A DNA stretch of 64,000 nucleotides. Origin: Erinaceus europaeus. Lineage: Eukaryota; Chordata; Mammalia; Eulipotyphla; Erinaceidae. Every line of letters starts with the position of its first letter. The stretch's first letter is position 1. The notes under the pieces were generated by a model. The model saw only the letters and a list, made by a program, of their open reading frames with translations, was not told where the DNA came from and ran no database searches. This document shows, in pieces, positions 1-9,419 of this stretch. Location of the stretch: the NCBI RefSeq assembly GCF_950295315.1, contig NC_080179.1, positions 67,883,961 through 67,947,960 on the forward strand, read 5' to 3'. The position numbers and the translations under genes were made by a program.

Positions 1-295
1 ATCTGGTGGTTTCCCAAAGTAGTTCTAGTCCTGTCTTGTTGTGTCCCAGGTGGTCTCCTGCCTACCAGCATTATTTTCAGTCTTCTCTGATGTGTGCCAT
101 CCTCACAGGTGTAAAGTGGTACCTCCTTGTTGTCTTTATTTGTATCTCTTTGATAATCAGTGACTTCGGGCATTTTTTGCATATGTCTGCTGGCCACCTG
201 GATATCTTCTTTGGTGAAAATTCTATCCAGGTCCTCTCCCTATTTTTAATGAGGTTAGTTGTTTTTTCTTTCTGAGTTCTTTATATATTTTGATT
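1..295 (-). mobile_element. L1 fragments (ORF2 C-terminal region, joined to L1 5'-end-like sequence)
   Basis: Bases 76-295 align in content with the L1 segment at about 34460-34670 (the stretch encoding the C-terminal part of ORF2 on the minus strand). Bases 1-66 instead resemble the 5' end of the long L1 near 39885-39945 (shared CTAGTCCTGTCTTG and GGTGGTCTCCT). The left part may be the start of a second L1 continuing off the window. Confidence 0.65.
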
Positions 296-642
296 ACATA
301 CATTTATTTTCTCCTGGACTGCACATACATTTACTTTTTTATTGAGGACCATGATAATTAGTTGATGGATAGAAGTAACTTATGCCATAAATAATAACCT
401 TGATATAGCTTTACAATCAGAAAAAAAAAGAGTGTAGTTTAAGTGTATTTATTTTATACCCTTTTTTAGGTTTTATAACTATCTTTTTATAATGATGATC
501 TCTTAATAGGAGTGTTATGAAAGTGCTACTCACATCGTTAGTATTAATTAGAGTATTTGATTTGCCAGAAACTCATTCCCTCATTTTGATAAGACAGAAT
601 GAATAAATCATGCAAAATAACTGTTACATTCCAAGGATTAAA

Positions 643-864
643 TCTTTTTTTAAAACTTTTATTATCTTTATTTACTTATTGGATAGAGACAGCCATAAAT
701 TGAGAGGGAAGGGGGAGATAGGAAGGGATAGAGAAAGAGAGACACCTCAACACTACTTCATCACTTGCAAAGCTTTCCCCCTGCAGGTGAGAACCAGGGC
801 TTGGAACCCAGGTCCTTGAAAGTCATGACATGTGTGCTCAACTAGGTGCGCCACCACCCGGCCC
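643..864 (-). mobile_element. tRNA-derived SINE (older GGCC-headed family)
   Basis: Read on the minus strand it has a GGCCGGGTGGTGGCGCACC-type tRNA-like head, the CTGCAGGGGGAAAGCTT body motif and a tail of ATAAAT type. On the plus strand the end reads GCGCCACCACCCGGCCCC. Confidence 0.85.
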
Positions 865-1124
865 CACGTGGTAAATCTTGAAAAGCAATTTTTATTACAT
901 CATTTTTAGTATCTATGAAGATAACTAGTACTATTTTATCCTTCACATCACACTCTGTTTTCTATTAGGCAATAAAATAACGATACCTATTTGAGGAATG
1001 AAAACCTCTCTGTACCAAGGCATATCCCATAGACATTCTACACCGCAGCTTTATAGCAATGGGTAACAATTTCTTTTGTTCTTGAAGATCTTAAATTAGA
1101 GTATAACAGCAGGTTGTCTAGGTG

Positions 1125-1336
1125 TCTCAGTTATTTATTTACTTATTATCGGCTAGCGACTGGGAGAAATTGAGAGGGGAGGGGGAGATAGAAAGCAGAT
1201 GAGACAGAGAGACACCTCCATCACTGCTTTACCACTCGTGAAGCTTTCCCCCTGCAGGTGGGGACCAGGGGCCTGAACCTGGGTCCTTGTGCACTGTGAT
1301 GTGTGCGCTTAACCAGGTGCGCCACTGAGTGACCCT
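1125..1336 (-). mobile_element. tRNA-derived SINE (older GGCC-headed family)
   Basis: Same body as the copy at 643: AAGCTTTCCCCCTGCAGGTG and GTGCGCTTAACCAGGTGCGCC on the plus strand, with a T-rich start at 1125. Confidence 0.85.
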
Positions 1337-2140
1337 TATGGATTTCTTAATTCAGATTTTCAACTGCATATTCCATTCACATATCTGTGCTTGTAAACAT
1401 TCATCACTGGGTGGTAGGGAAGAGAGAAGAAAAATGTGATTGGGAGCCACTTTACAGCAGCAACCTGAGTTTTCCAGTTGCAAATTGTTCTCAGCTCACA
1501 ATTCCAGACACTGATGTGGACCTGGGATCAGTGCTCTGAGCCTGCTTCCATTGTCTGGGACATGGCTGCAGACGGAAGGCGTGAGCACCTTCCAAGTTAC
1601 GTTTCAGAGATGCTTAGGGAGAAAAGGTTACACTGGTGGGAGAGGCGAGGAAAGACTGCTGGGAAGCATAGATGCTGCAGGAGACCTGAACCCATGGGAG
1701 ACCTGTACCTGCAGTCCCCAAGGCCCAGGGTCCCCACTCTGTCTTCCTATGAAAAAGATTCAGCTTCTCCTGTGAATACCACAGTGTCTTTAGCTGAATG
1801 GCATCTGTGTTGATTTTCAAGAAGTGTACAACTGCCAAAGGACACATTGGCTGGGTTGGGAAAAGATTTTATTTTACTTCTTATGGACTTTGCACAGCCA
1901 TTGTGCCATTTTATTGTTGCCATAACCTCTCACACATGCACAGGCTCACCATTCTGGGCTGTTTGCTGTTTCCAGAAAGAATAGCCCTGGAACTTCCTCT
2001 GAGGCCATAGTATTTCATGTGTGGTGCCCAGTTTGAACTTGACTGCACACATATCTTTCTGGCCCTTAGTTACTTTTAATTTTTCAAATTTGTATTTAGT
2101 TTTTATTTCTTGTTTAGTAAAATTAATTATTTTATTTATT

Positions 2141-2367
2141 GCCTCCAGGGTGATTGCCAGGGCTTGGTGGCTGCACTACAAATCCACTGCTCCTGGCAGC
2201 CATTTTTTGTTGTTGAATAGGACAGAGAGAAATTGAAAGGCGAGGGGAAGATAGGGAGGGGGAGAGAAAGACAGACACCTGAAGACCTGCTTCACCACTT
2301 GTGAAGCAACCCCCCTGCAGGTGGCAAACCAGGGGCGCTTAACCCAGTGTGCCACCGCCTGGTCCCC
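2141..2367 (-). mobile_element. Long-form tRNA-derived SINE with stem-loop tail module
   Basis: Starts on the plus strand with the tail module GCCTCCAGGGTGATTGCC and CACTGCTCCTGGCAGCC (2141-2200), followed by the SINE body and a tRNA-like head ending TGTGCCACCGCCTGGTCCCC. Confidence 0.85.
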
Positions 2368-2522
2368 TTTAGTTTTTATTTCTTTAGTTAGAGAGGAGTA
2401 AAAGGGAGAAATCAAAGAGGCCACAGCACCCAAGCTTCCTCCAATGCAGTGGGGGCTGGCGTTGAACCTGAGCCACATGCATGGCGATACAGCGCACTAT
2501 CCAAGTGAGCTATTTTTTTCCA
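2368..2522 (-). mobile_element. Older SINE-like repeat
   Basis: A degenerate short repeat with GTTGAACCTGAGCC and TATCCAAGTGAGC motifs like the head of another SINE group in this window (compare 27830-27985). Confidence 0.5.
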
Positions 2523-5500
2523 ACCCTGGTCATTTTTTTGTAAAAGCTTCTCTACCAGGCACTTCATTAAAGTAGAATCATCTTCACCACCACGATAAAA
2601 CCTAGTGCTTCTTAGAAATCTAAAGTCCTGAAATTAAACCTGCAGAGCTCACTTGCTCCTTGGCCATAATGCATTGCCCTTAGTCAAACTCATTAACTTT
2701 GTCACAAGAGCTTTCCTTATTTCTGGGAGTCCCATCCAAAGGCTTGAGTGAGTTATGTCAATCTATTCCATGTGTGGGGCATTGGGTGTGTTTTCCGGTC
2801 AGGGTTGGGCAGCAAATTAGACAGGTTGTTCCGGGGATTCCAAACTGAGTGTCACGGACTCTCTGGAGCTGTGTATTTTCAAATCTGTTTCCTTTAATTA
2901 CGTCTGTCTCGTTTTTCTTTGGTTCATAAAACACAGAGCTTCCAGACTGATGATGTTTCCGTGCATCTGGACCCTTTGTGGAACGGGGAAATAAATTGTC
3001 TGCTTTATACACAAGGTGGCACCCTGTGATTCCAACCAGGTCTGAGAGGAGTGAAGCTGCTAAGAGGCTGAGGCACAGATTTTTTTTATTTGGTATTCCC
3101 AGTTTGGTGAGAGGGCAGGAGATGTCTGGTATGTCACTTGACATTTCTATGCCTTAGAGATTCAGAGTTGCCTCTGTAAAGAGCACTAGAGCCAGGGGGC
3201 TAATTTCAGTTGATTGTAACAAATACAGACTCAAGGTTTTCAGATAACATATGGAGGACAACAAAGCTTTATTGGCACTGGGCTTTTTCCTGGGAACATA
3301 AAGCAGGAGGGGTGTCAGTGGGTCTGCAGTTCACATACCAGCCCAATTAACTTTCAACTGGGCTTGCTGAAAGAGGAAGCCAATTAAAAAAAACGTGACA
3401 TTTACAAAAATCTTAAATAGTTGAATAGCAACCATGTTTTCTTTCAAAATCCGCCTGCCTTGATTGGGGTTTAAGGATATTAAGGATATTGGGGTTTAAG
3501 GATATCATATCTATTCTTACAGTATTTGACATTTATTCTAATGTAGACTACATTTAGACAGTGGTTTTTATGTCTGATAGAACTTTAAAACTGGTTCTAA
3601 TTCTTGGGTGCATATAGACTACTCTCGTTCAGCTAAAATGGATGTCATTTGGAGTTGATCCAGAACATGTTTAATGTGGACTGATTTTAGAATGACTGTA
3701 GTCAAACTATTGTCTGTGGAATTAAAATAGGCTGGTAGGCTGCATAATCATTTGAAATAGGTTTTGATAAAGACATAACAGGATCTACCTAAAATGTAAA
3801 GGTACTTGCTGTTTTTTAACACTGACAAGTATATGAGTATTCAACAAATAGATTAGAAATAAATCTCACTTTATGAAAAAAAATAATGTTTGTACACAAA
3901 TAAAAGCTACATTCCAAATGTGAAACAGAGGCATTCTGGTTTGGGTACTGATTGGGAAGCCAAGAAAACACAGACTGTGTCTAACTTGAAAAGCTTATTG
4001 TGTTCTTTGCCTCAAACTGTTTTATTCCCAGCTCTGTAATCATTGCCTACAGGGCAAGAAGGAAATGGAGATTTGGGAGATAAATCAGTTCTATGGTCAA
4101 GTAAAAGAAGGACAAAACAAGAACTGCCACAGCAAACACCAGTTGCTATAATAGAATTTCAGGTTTCAGAAAAGTTTATTGGAATTGCTTTGATTGGTTC
4201 TAAAGTTGCTATAGCCTAAAGGCAGAAAGCGGTCCAAGTCACGTGAGAGCAAAGACTGGCAGCAGTGGCCAGGTCAGAGAGGAATGGGTGAGTATCACTG
4301 AAATTCTTTAGGGAACTTAAGCCGACAAAATATATGTTAGCAGCCTGCCCTGCATGAGCTACAGAACTGGGGATACTGATCAAGAAAGCAAATATCATTC
4401 CTGCCTTTTCTGCGGTGATGGCATCTTTAGCCTCTGGAAGAGGTGGAAGATCTCACAATATGGATGAGCAGCTTCAGACTGTTGAATGACCACTAGGCAG
4501 ATCTTGGATAACAGGGTAGGATTTAGAAAATTATTTTGGAGTCAGATTAGTTTTGATCCTAACTCTGAAAGTTGTTAGTATTGGAGCTTGGCAAATCACT
4601 TGTCTGATTCTCAGTCTCCTTATTAGTGAAATTATGTTTGATCAGAAGGTTATAATAAACATTGAGTGGGATTTCGTTCATGAGTCTGATATATAAAGTT
4701 CCACTGCAGTGCTGGAATATTATAGATCCTCAGAATTTCCTTTCTTGAGAAATAGGAACAGCAAACACAGGGAATAGGAGAGCTAATCTTTCTGCCACTG
4801 TTGGTTGCCCAGTTAGAAGTCCTGGATGACTGGTCTCTTCAGTCTTCTTTCCTTCTGCCCCCTTGGATCAAGTGTTGTCTGCCTCCTGGCAACCTCCTGT
4901 TCTTATAGAGAACTGTTCTTATAGAGAACTGAAAATGCTCCAGTAGCCTCAGAGGTCCATAAAGCTTAAGGAAGGTGCTGCATCCCCATCATTTCCAACA
5001 ACGAAGTGAATGGAAAACATTCAAGTTATGCTAAGCAGTGCTTGAAGTCTGACTGGGTCAAACTGGTAGAAGCATCTAGACTACTGTAAGGTCCATACCC
5101 ACCATTTTGTCATCCATGTGGGAGGTGGAGAGAAAAGGAATCAGTGAAATGGAAGGGGGGTAAAAAAAAAAAAAAAAAAAAAGGAAGAAGGGAATGGAAG
5201 AAGAGAGAGTCTGGCTGCCATATAGAAATAATAGCGGGAATCAATTTTTCTTTCCACTTCAGGACTGATAAGCCACCTAGCTACTTTTCTCTGAATGAAG
5301 CAGAATGTCTATCAAAGTATTAGAAGATGGTAAAATGTGTTACACTCAATTCCTATGGATTTTGTAGGAAAACGGGAATGCTCAAAGGACTAACTGGCTA
5401 GAGGAGGTTGAGACCAAGAACAGCAATTGCTTGAGTCAACTTGATTTCCCCCATGCTCAAACTTTCTCTGACTCGACCAGATCACAGTAGCTGTCTCCTT

Positions 5501-5790
5501 TCTCTCAACTCGCATAACCATTGTTGCTTATACAGCTCATCTGGCAATGAGTCATGCATGTCCCACTGTTTTCTCTTCTGTCGTCGTCTGTATAGTTTTC
5601 AAGTATTTGCACTTCTCTAAGAGGTTGTGCTGTGTGTGTGTGTGTGAGGGGGCTACCGTTTCTTTTTCCAGTTCCTCAGTCCTTCGGCTGTTTACAAAAC
5701 ATGTGTGAGTCATCTTTCCAGTCGCCCTGCCACTAAGGTGAAAAGTTTCCTGAGAGGAAGAACTTTATCTCAAACTTCAGCGTGTCCGGC
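2523..5790. other. Mostly unique upstream intergenic sequence
   Basis: No convincing gene, exon or young repeat seen. It holds short tandem duplications (TTCTTATAGAGAACTG twice at about 4899-4931; TAAGGATAT units at about 3470-3505), a poly-A run near 5162-5182 and a short TG run near 5631-5645. The small open frames (such as 2758-3144 and 4216-4398, minus) have no recognisable homology. Distal regulatory elements of EPC2 could lie here but none is identifiable by eye. Confidence 0.6.
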
Positions 5791-6130
5791 TACAGCGCCA
5801 ACCATGTAGCACATGCATCCGACCTGGGATCGGTGTGCTACCTCGACTGACATTTCCGAGTTCGACCTTTTTTAAAAGTTCAACTCTATCTCATCTTCTC
5901 TTATCTATCTACAGCGCCTACAGCTTAGTACATGCATCCGACCTCAGATCAATGTGCTACCTCGACTGACATTTCCGAGTTCGACTTTTTTTTTTTTTTT
6001 AAGTTCAACTTTAAATTCTGTCTATCTATCTACAGCGCCTACCATTTAGCACACGCATCTGACCTCGGATCGGTGTGCTACCTCGACTGACATTTCCGAG
6101 TTGGACCTTTTTTTTAAAGTTCAACTCTCC
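5791..6130. repeat. Three tandem ~120-bp units, each with a conserved hairpin
   Basis: Units start with TACAGCGCC at 5791, 5910 and 6031 (periods 119 and 121). Each holds GTAGCACA-like and TGTGCTAC arms, then CTCGACTGACATTTCCGAG, then GAGTTCGACC-like sequence, a T run, AAAGTTCAACT and TCTATC. In unit 1 the arms GTAGCACA (5806-5813) and TGTGCTAC (5834-5841) are perfectly complementary, with inner arms CCGA/TCGG. I recognise no repeat family. The unit ends in TCTATC repeats that match the adjoining microsatellite, so the array probably grew from it. Confidence 0.85.
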
Positions 6131-6302
6131 TATCTATCTATCTATCTATCTAATCTATCTAAACGCGATCTATCTATCTATTAATCTAATCTAAACTCGG
6201 GCTATCTATCTAAACGCGGGCTATCTATCTATCTAATCTATCTAAACGCGGGCTATCTAATCTAATCTAATCTAATCTACTCTAATCTAATCTAAACGCG
6301 GG
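6122..6302. repeat. Compound TCTA/TCTAA microsatellite with ACGCGGG inserts
   Basis: Runs of TCTA and TCTAA are punctuated about five times by CTAAACGCG(GG)CT-type blocks, giving a higher-order minisatellite of roughly 30 bp. It directly abuts the CpG island at 6303. The CpG in each block makes it unusual for a TCTA array. Confidence 0.85.
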
Positions 6303-6672
6303 CATGGTCTCCAGCCGCAGGAGACCCCAGCGACCGAGCCGGGAAGTTCGGGTGCTCGGTTCCAGCGCACTTGTTGCATCCAGCAGCCTGGAGCACCGCA
6401 CCCCGCGGCCGCCGGCGGCTCAGCATCCCGCCGGCCGGGGCGACGCGGAGCCCGGCCGCCGCCGCCGCCGCCACCGTCCCCCGCCCGGGCAGCCAGGCAG
6501 AGCCGGCGCGCTCGGAGCCGCGGCTCGGGGCTGCGTGGGCGACACCCCGCCGGCCAGCCGGCCGGCGCCCCCTCGGCGCGGAATGGAGCCGCCGAGCCTC
6601 CCGGGGGCGTGCGACCCGGCCGGCGCGACTTGGCCCGCGCTCGGGGCGCCTCGGCCGCCCGGCGCTTCCTAA

Positions 6673-6693
6673 GCCGCCGCCGCCGCCGCCGCC
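6673..6693. repeat. GCC triplet repeat (about 7 units)
   Basis: An uninterrupted GCC run inside the CpG island upstream of the EPC2 start codon. Its position makes it promoter or 5' UTR sequence, but which is not known. Confidence 0.8.
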
Positions 6694-6925
6694 CCCGGCC
6701 GGCGTCTCCGCTGCCGGCTCGCGGACTCGGCTCCAGCCGCCCGGCGCCTTCCGCCCCGGCGCCCCGCGAGCCGGGCGGAGGGGCCGCGGGGGAACCGGCG
6801 CACCTGGCACCTGCCGCCGGGCCGGAGCGCGGGGCCGCGGAGGCCAGGGCCGCCGCCCCTTCTCCCCGGAGCGGCCGGAGGCCCGGCAGGCTCCCGCGGG
6901 CCGGCGGCGCCGCAGAGCGAGTGGG

Positions 6926-6988
6926 TGGGCAGGGAGGGAGGGAGGGGAGAGGAAGGGAGGGAGGGAGGGGAGGAGAGAGGGAGGGAGA
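6926..6988. repeat. GGGAGG polypurine run in the promoter
   Basis: A G-rich purine stretch of repeated GGGAGG and GGGAGA blocks with many GGG triplets, so G-quadruplex formation on the plus strand is plausible. It lies about 350-410 bases upstream of the EPC2 ATG. Confidence 0.7.
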
Positions 6989-7067
6989 GGGCGACGCGCG
7001 TCCCCGCGGCGGGGGCGCGCTCTCGCGCGGGCTGCCGGGATCGCTCGCCGCCGCTGTGGTAATGTCC

Positions 7068-7075
7068 GCCATGTT
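7068..7075 (-). promoter_or_regulatory. YY1-like site upstream of the EPC2 start codon
   Basis: GCCATGTT within CCGCCATGTTGGCC matches the YY1 core (AANATGGC on the opposite strand). YY1 sites in this context are common just downstream of start sites in CpG-island promoters. This one lies about 265 bases 5' of the ATG, so it could mark the transcription start region. Confidence 0.5.
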
Positions 7076-7286
7076 GGCCATGGCGCAGGGAGCGGATCGG
7101 GCGGGCGAGCGGCGGATCTAGTGTGTGGACGCGGCCGCGGGCGGCGGGGGGCTGTTTTCGGGCGGGGCGGGCGCCCATGCTGTGGCCGGGGGCAGTGAGG
7201 AGGAGGCGGAGGAGCGGGCCGGCTGCGCTGCACTGAGGAAGGAGGTGGAGGAGGCGGCGGGAGTCCTCCCCCCCTCCCCGCCCGCC

Positions 7287-7309
7287 CCGCCGCCGCCGCC
7301 GCCGCCGCC
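7287..7309. repeat. CCG triplet repeat just upstream of the EPC2 ATG
   Basis: About seven CCG units ending 29 bases before the start codon, probably within the 5' UTR. CCG runs in 5' UTRs can vary in length between individuals. Confidence 0.8.
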
Positions 7310-7337
7310 CGGGCTGTTCTTGTAAGGCGGGGAGACA

Positions 7338-7490
7338 ATGAGTAAACTCTCCTTCCGAGCGCGGGCGCTGGACGCCGCCAAACCGCTGCCCATCTACCGC
7401 GGCAAGGACATGCCTGATCTCAACGACTGCGTCTCCATCAACCGGGCCGTGCCCCAGATGCCCACCGGGATGGAGAAGGAGGAGGAATCG
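7338..7490 (+). CDS. EPC2: EPC2 coding exon 1 (enhancer of polycomb homolog 2, residues 1-51)
   Basis: The translation begins MSKLSFRARALDAAKPLPIY and ends in MEKEEES, the N-terminus of vertebrate enhancer-of-polycomb proteins. The stretch YRGKDMPDLNDC matches EPC2 rather than its paralogue EPC1, which differs at several of these positions. An in-frame TAA at 7323-7325, 15 bases upstream, supports this ATG as the start; the base at -3 is A. The exon ends TCG followed by a GT donor at 7491 (GTAGGG), phase 0, and reading past it gives unrelated sequence. Known for the family: EPC proteins are nuclear scaffolds of the NuA4/TIP60 histone acetyltransferase complex, and this segment starts the EPL1/EPcA domain that holds the catalytic submodule. 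The exon lies inside a CpG island, consistent with a broadly used promoter. The 5' UTR start cannot be fixed from sequence alone. Confidence 0.97.
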
Positions 7491-7675
7491 GTAGGGACTC
7501 GAGTGTTTATTCCCCCCTCCTCCCCCCTCCCCTTTGTCAGTCGGGCCTCGCCATTCACAGAGCGCTCTACGCTCGCTGGAGGGCGCCGCTGCCGCTCGAA
7601 TGCGCGGGACCCTACGCCAGTGGAGTAGCGTAAACCACCTCGGCCGGCGCAGCGCTCGCCCGCCCGCCCGCGGCC

Positions 7676-7683
7676 GCCATGTT
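7676..7683 (-). promoter_or_regulatory. Second YY1-like site, start of intron 1
   Basis: GCCATGTT in GGCCGCCATGTTGTTGCG, the same core as at 7068, about 190 bases into intron 1. It is surrounded by GC boxes and could serve an alternative or antisense start. Confidence 0.4.
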
Positions 7684-8611
7684 GTTGCGTCCCAGTGTTG
7701 TGATTAGCTCGCGGCGCCGCTTACGCCGCCGTCAGGGGGCCTCGCCGTAAGCGGCGGCCGGGAATGGCGCAGGGGAGCCCGCGGCCGCACTCGGCGTACG
7801 GCCTCTGTTTACCTCCTCTGTCTTCTCTCCCCCGCCGGCTCGGGCGGGCGCGGGTTTCCTGAACGCGAGGGGCGTCCGCCGGGCTAGGAGAAATGATTGC
7901 ATGTACGGCCAGAGGAGGCACGATCGATGCGATCGGTTGATTTTTTTTTTTTTTTTTTGACATTTAAGTTTCGCACGGGTTGCCGTTTGCAATGGCTCAG
8001 GGAAAGCAAAGCGCTTTGCAAACTGGCATCCGCTCGCTCCTTGCAAGGTAATGAATGCTCGTTCTCGGGCCAGCGGTGCAGGCGCTGCGGCGGGAGGAAG
8101 GGCTGGGGTGCGACCCCGCTCCGCCGCCACCACCCCCGCCACCCGGCGAGCCGGCCGCGGCGTCGGAGGACCGCTGGCTGCGGGGGCGGGACGGCCGGCT
8201 GGACAGCAGGGGTACCTGGCATTCGGCACCCAGCCCGCGGCGCCGCTCGCTGCTCTGCGCGCCGCCGTCCTCCAGAACTGTCGGCGGCCGGGGTGCTGTG
8301 GGTGCTGTGGGTGTGGGTGCGGGTGTGGGGTCCCCCTTTTAGGAGTTGATTGCCTGGGTATTGACACTTGCGTGTTGTGGCAGCCCAGCGCTTTTTTTCT
8401 TTTTTTTTTTTTTTTTTGGTAAACAGTTCGCCCCCTCCCCCCCCCCGGGGGGGTTTCAACTTGGCATGACGATCGCTTCTCATCCGTCTCCACGGTGTTT
8501 GCGACTCCGGTGTGGTGTTACTTGCGTGCGAAGTTGATAGTAACTGCACCCTCCAGAATTTCTTCAATGAACCTTCGGTCCCGCCTTATTGTCAGCCCGG
8601 GGCGAGCGCGG

Positions 8612-8667
8612 ATTGGTCGTCCTGCTCCTGCGACTGTCAGAAGGAAGCGGGAGGTTTCTGTGATTGG
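8612..8667 (-). promoter_or_regulatory. Pair of inverted CCAAT boxes (NF-Y-like)
   Basis: ATTGG occurs at 8612-8616 (GATTGGTCG) and 8663-8667 (GATTGGCTG), 51 bases apart in the same orientation. Both have flanks typical of NF-Y sites. They lie at the 3' edge of the CpG island, 1.1 kb downstream of exon 1, directly before L1-derived sequence. Confidence 0.45.
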
Positions 8668-8749
8668 CTGCCTCTCTCCAGACTCGGGATGTTGCAGGAA
8701 ATGCTTGCTCGCTGCTGCTCCTCTCTCCTCTCCTCTCCTCTCCTCTCTT

Positions 8750-8960
8750 TTTTTTTAATAATTTATTTCTTTATTGGGGAATTAATGTTTTACATTCAAC
8801 AGTAAATACAATAGTTTGTACATGCATAACATTCCCCAGATTCCCGTTTAACAATTCAACCCCCACTATGTCATTCATCATCTTTCATGGACCTGTGTTC
8901 TCCCCACCCCAGAGTCTTTTACTTTGGTGTAATACTCTTCTATCCTCTTCTTTTCGTTTT
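8750..8960 (-). mobile_element. L1 3' end (3' UTR, 5'-truncated)
   Basis: On the minus strand it ends in TTCCCCAATAAAGAAATAAA, the same terminus seen in L1 3' ends at 17030 and 43140. It sits directly after the CCAAT pair at the edge of the CpG island. Sequence at 8960-9125 may be an older neighbouring insertion. Confidence 0.75.
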
Positions 8961-9140
8961 TCTTTTTTACTTTTCTTTAATGGTCTTTGATTGGCAGCTC
9001 TGATTCTGACCTCCTTATTGGAACTGCTCTTACTTTCTCTTTTGCGATTTGATCAACTTCTCTTTCGGTGTTTATTTGAACGTCTTGCACCTTCAGTAGG
9101 AAGTGAATATGGCATTGTAGCCAACTTAAAAAAAAATTAA

Positions 9141-9400
9141 AAACCGGGAGTCGGGCGGTAGCACAGCGGGTTAAGCGCACTTGGCGCAAAGCACAAGGAT
9201 CCGGGTTGGAGCCCCCGGCTCCCCACCTGCAGGGGAGTCGCTTCACAGGCGGTGAAGCAGGTCTGCAGGTGTCTGTCTTTCTCTCCCCTTCTGTCTTACC
9301 CTTCTCTCTCCATTTCTCTCTGTCCTATCCAACAACGACATCAGTAATAACTAAAATAAAAACAACAAGGTCAACAAAAGGAATAAATAAATAAATGTTA
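9141..9400 (+). mobile_element. Young tRNA-derived SINE (GGGAGTCGGGCGG family)
   Basis: Starts GGGAGTCGGGCGGTAGCACA, with box A-like TAGCACAGCGGGTTAAGCG and a box B-like GGGTTGGAGCCC, then CTGCAGGGGAGTCGCTTCAC and TCTGCAGGTGTCTGTCTTTC, and ends AATAAATAAATG. This is the head-complete reference copy for the family in this window. It is in sense orientation with EPC2. Confidence 0.9.
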
Positions 9401-9419
9401 TTAAAAAAACAAGAGCAGC

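Larger units (their letters stand above)
6290..8690. promoter_or_regulatory. EPC2: CpG island with the EPC2 promoter and 5' UTR
   Basis: Very high G+C and dense CpG from the end of the TCTA array to about 8.69 kb, spanning exon 1 and the start of intron 1. It contains GC-box clusters (for example GGGGCGGGCG near 7160), long GCC/CCG runs, a GGGAGG polypurine run and no TATA box near the ATG. This is the layout of a TATA-less CpG-island promoter. Many long open frames here on both strands are composition artefacts and are not annotated. The exact transcription start is unknown; it should lie upstream of 7338 and may be dispersed. Confidence 0.9.

Noticed and set aside
7721..7963. Minus-strand frame at the promoter as a possible divergent gene
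   Set aside because: No homology, begins in a T/A homopolymer and consists of GC-driven low complexity. Divergent non-coding transcription is possible but cannot be shown from sequence.
8041..8060. GCAAGGTAATG as an alternative first-exon splice donor in intron 1
   Set aside because: Isolated donor-like match with no coding or conserved exon before it; such matches are common by chance.
6287..8567. Several long open frames (up to 348 codons) on both strands in the CpG island
   Set aside because: Composition effect of very GC-rich DNA with few stops. The translations are proline/arginine/alanine-rich low complexity, and the only real coding frame there is the 51-codon EPC2 exon.
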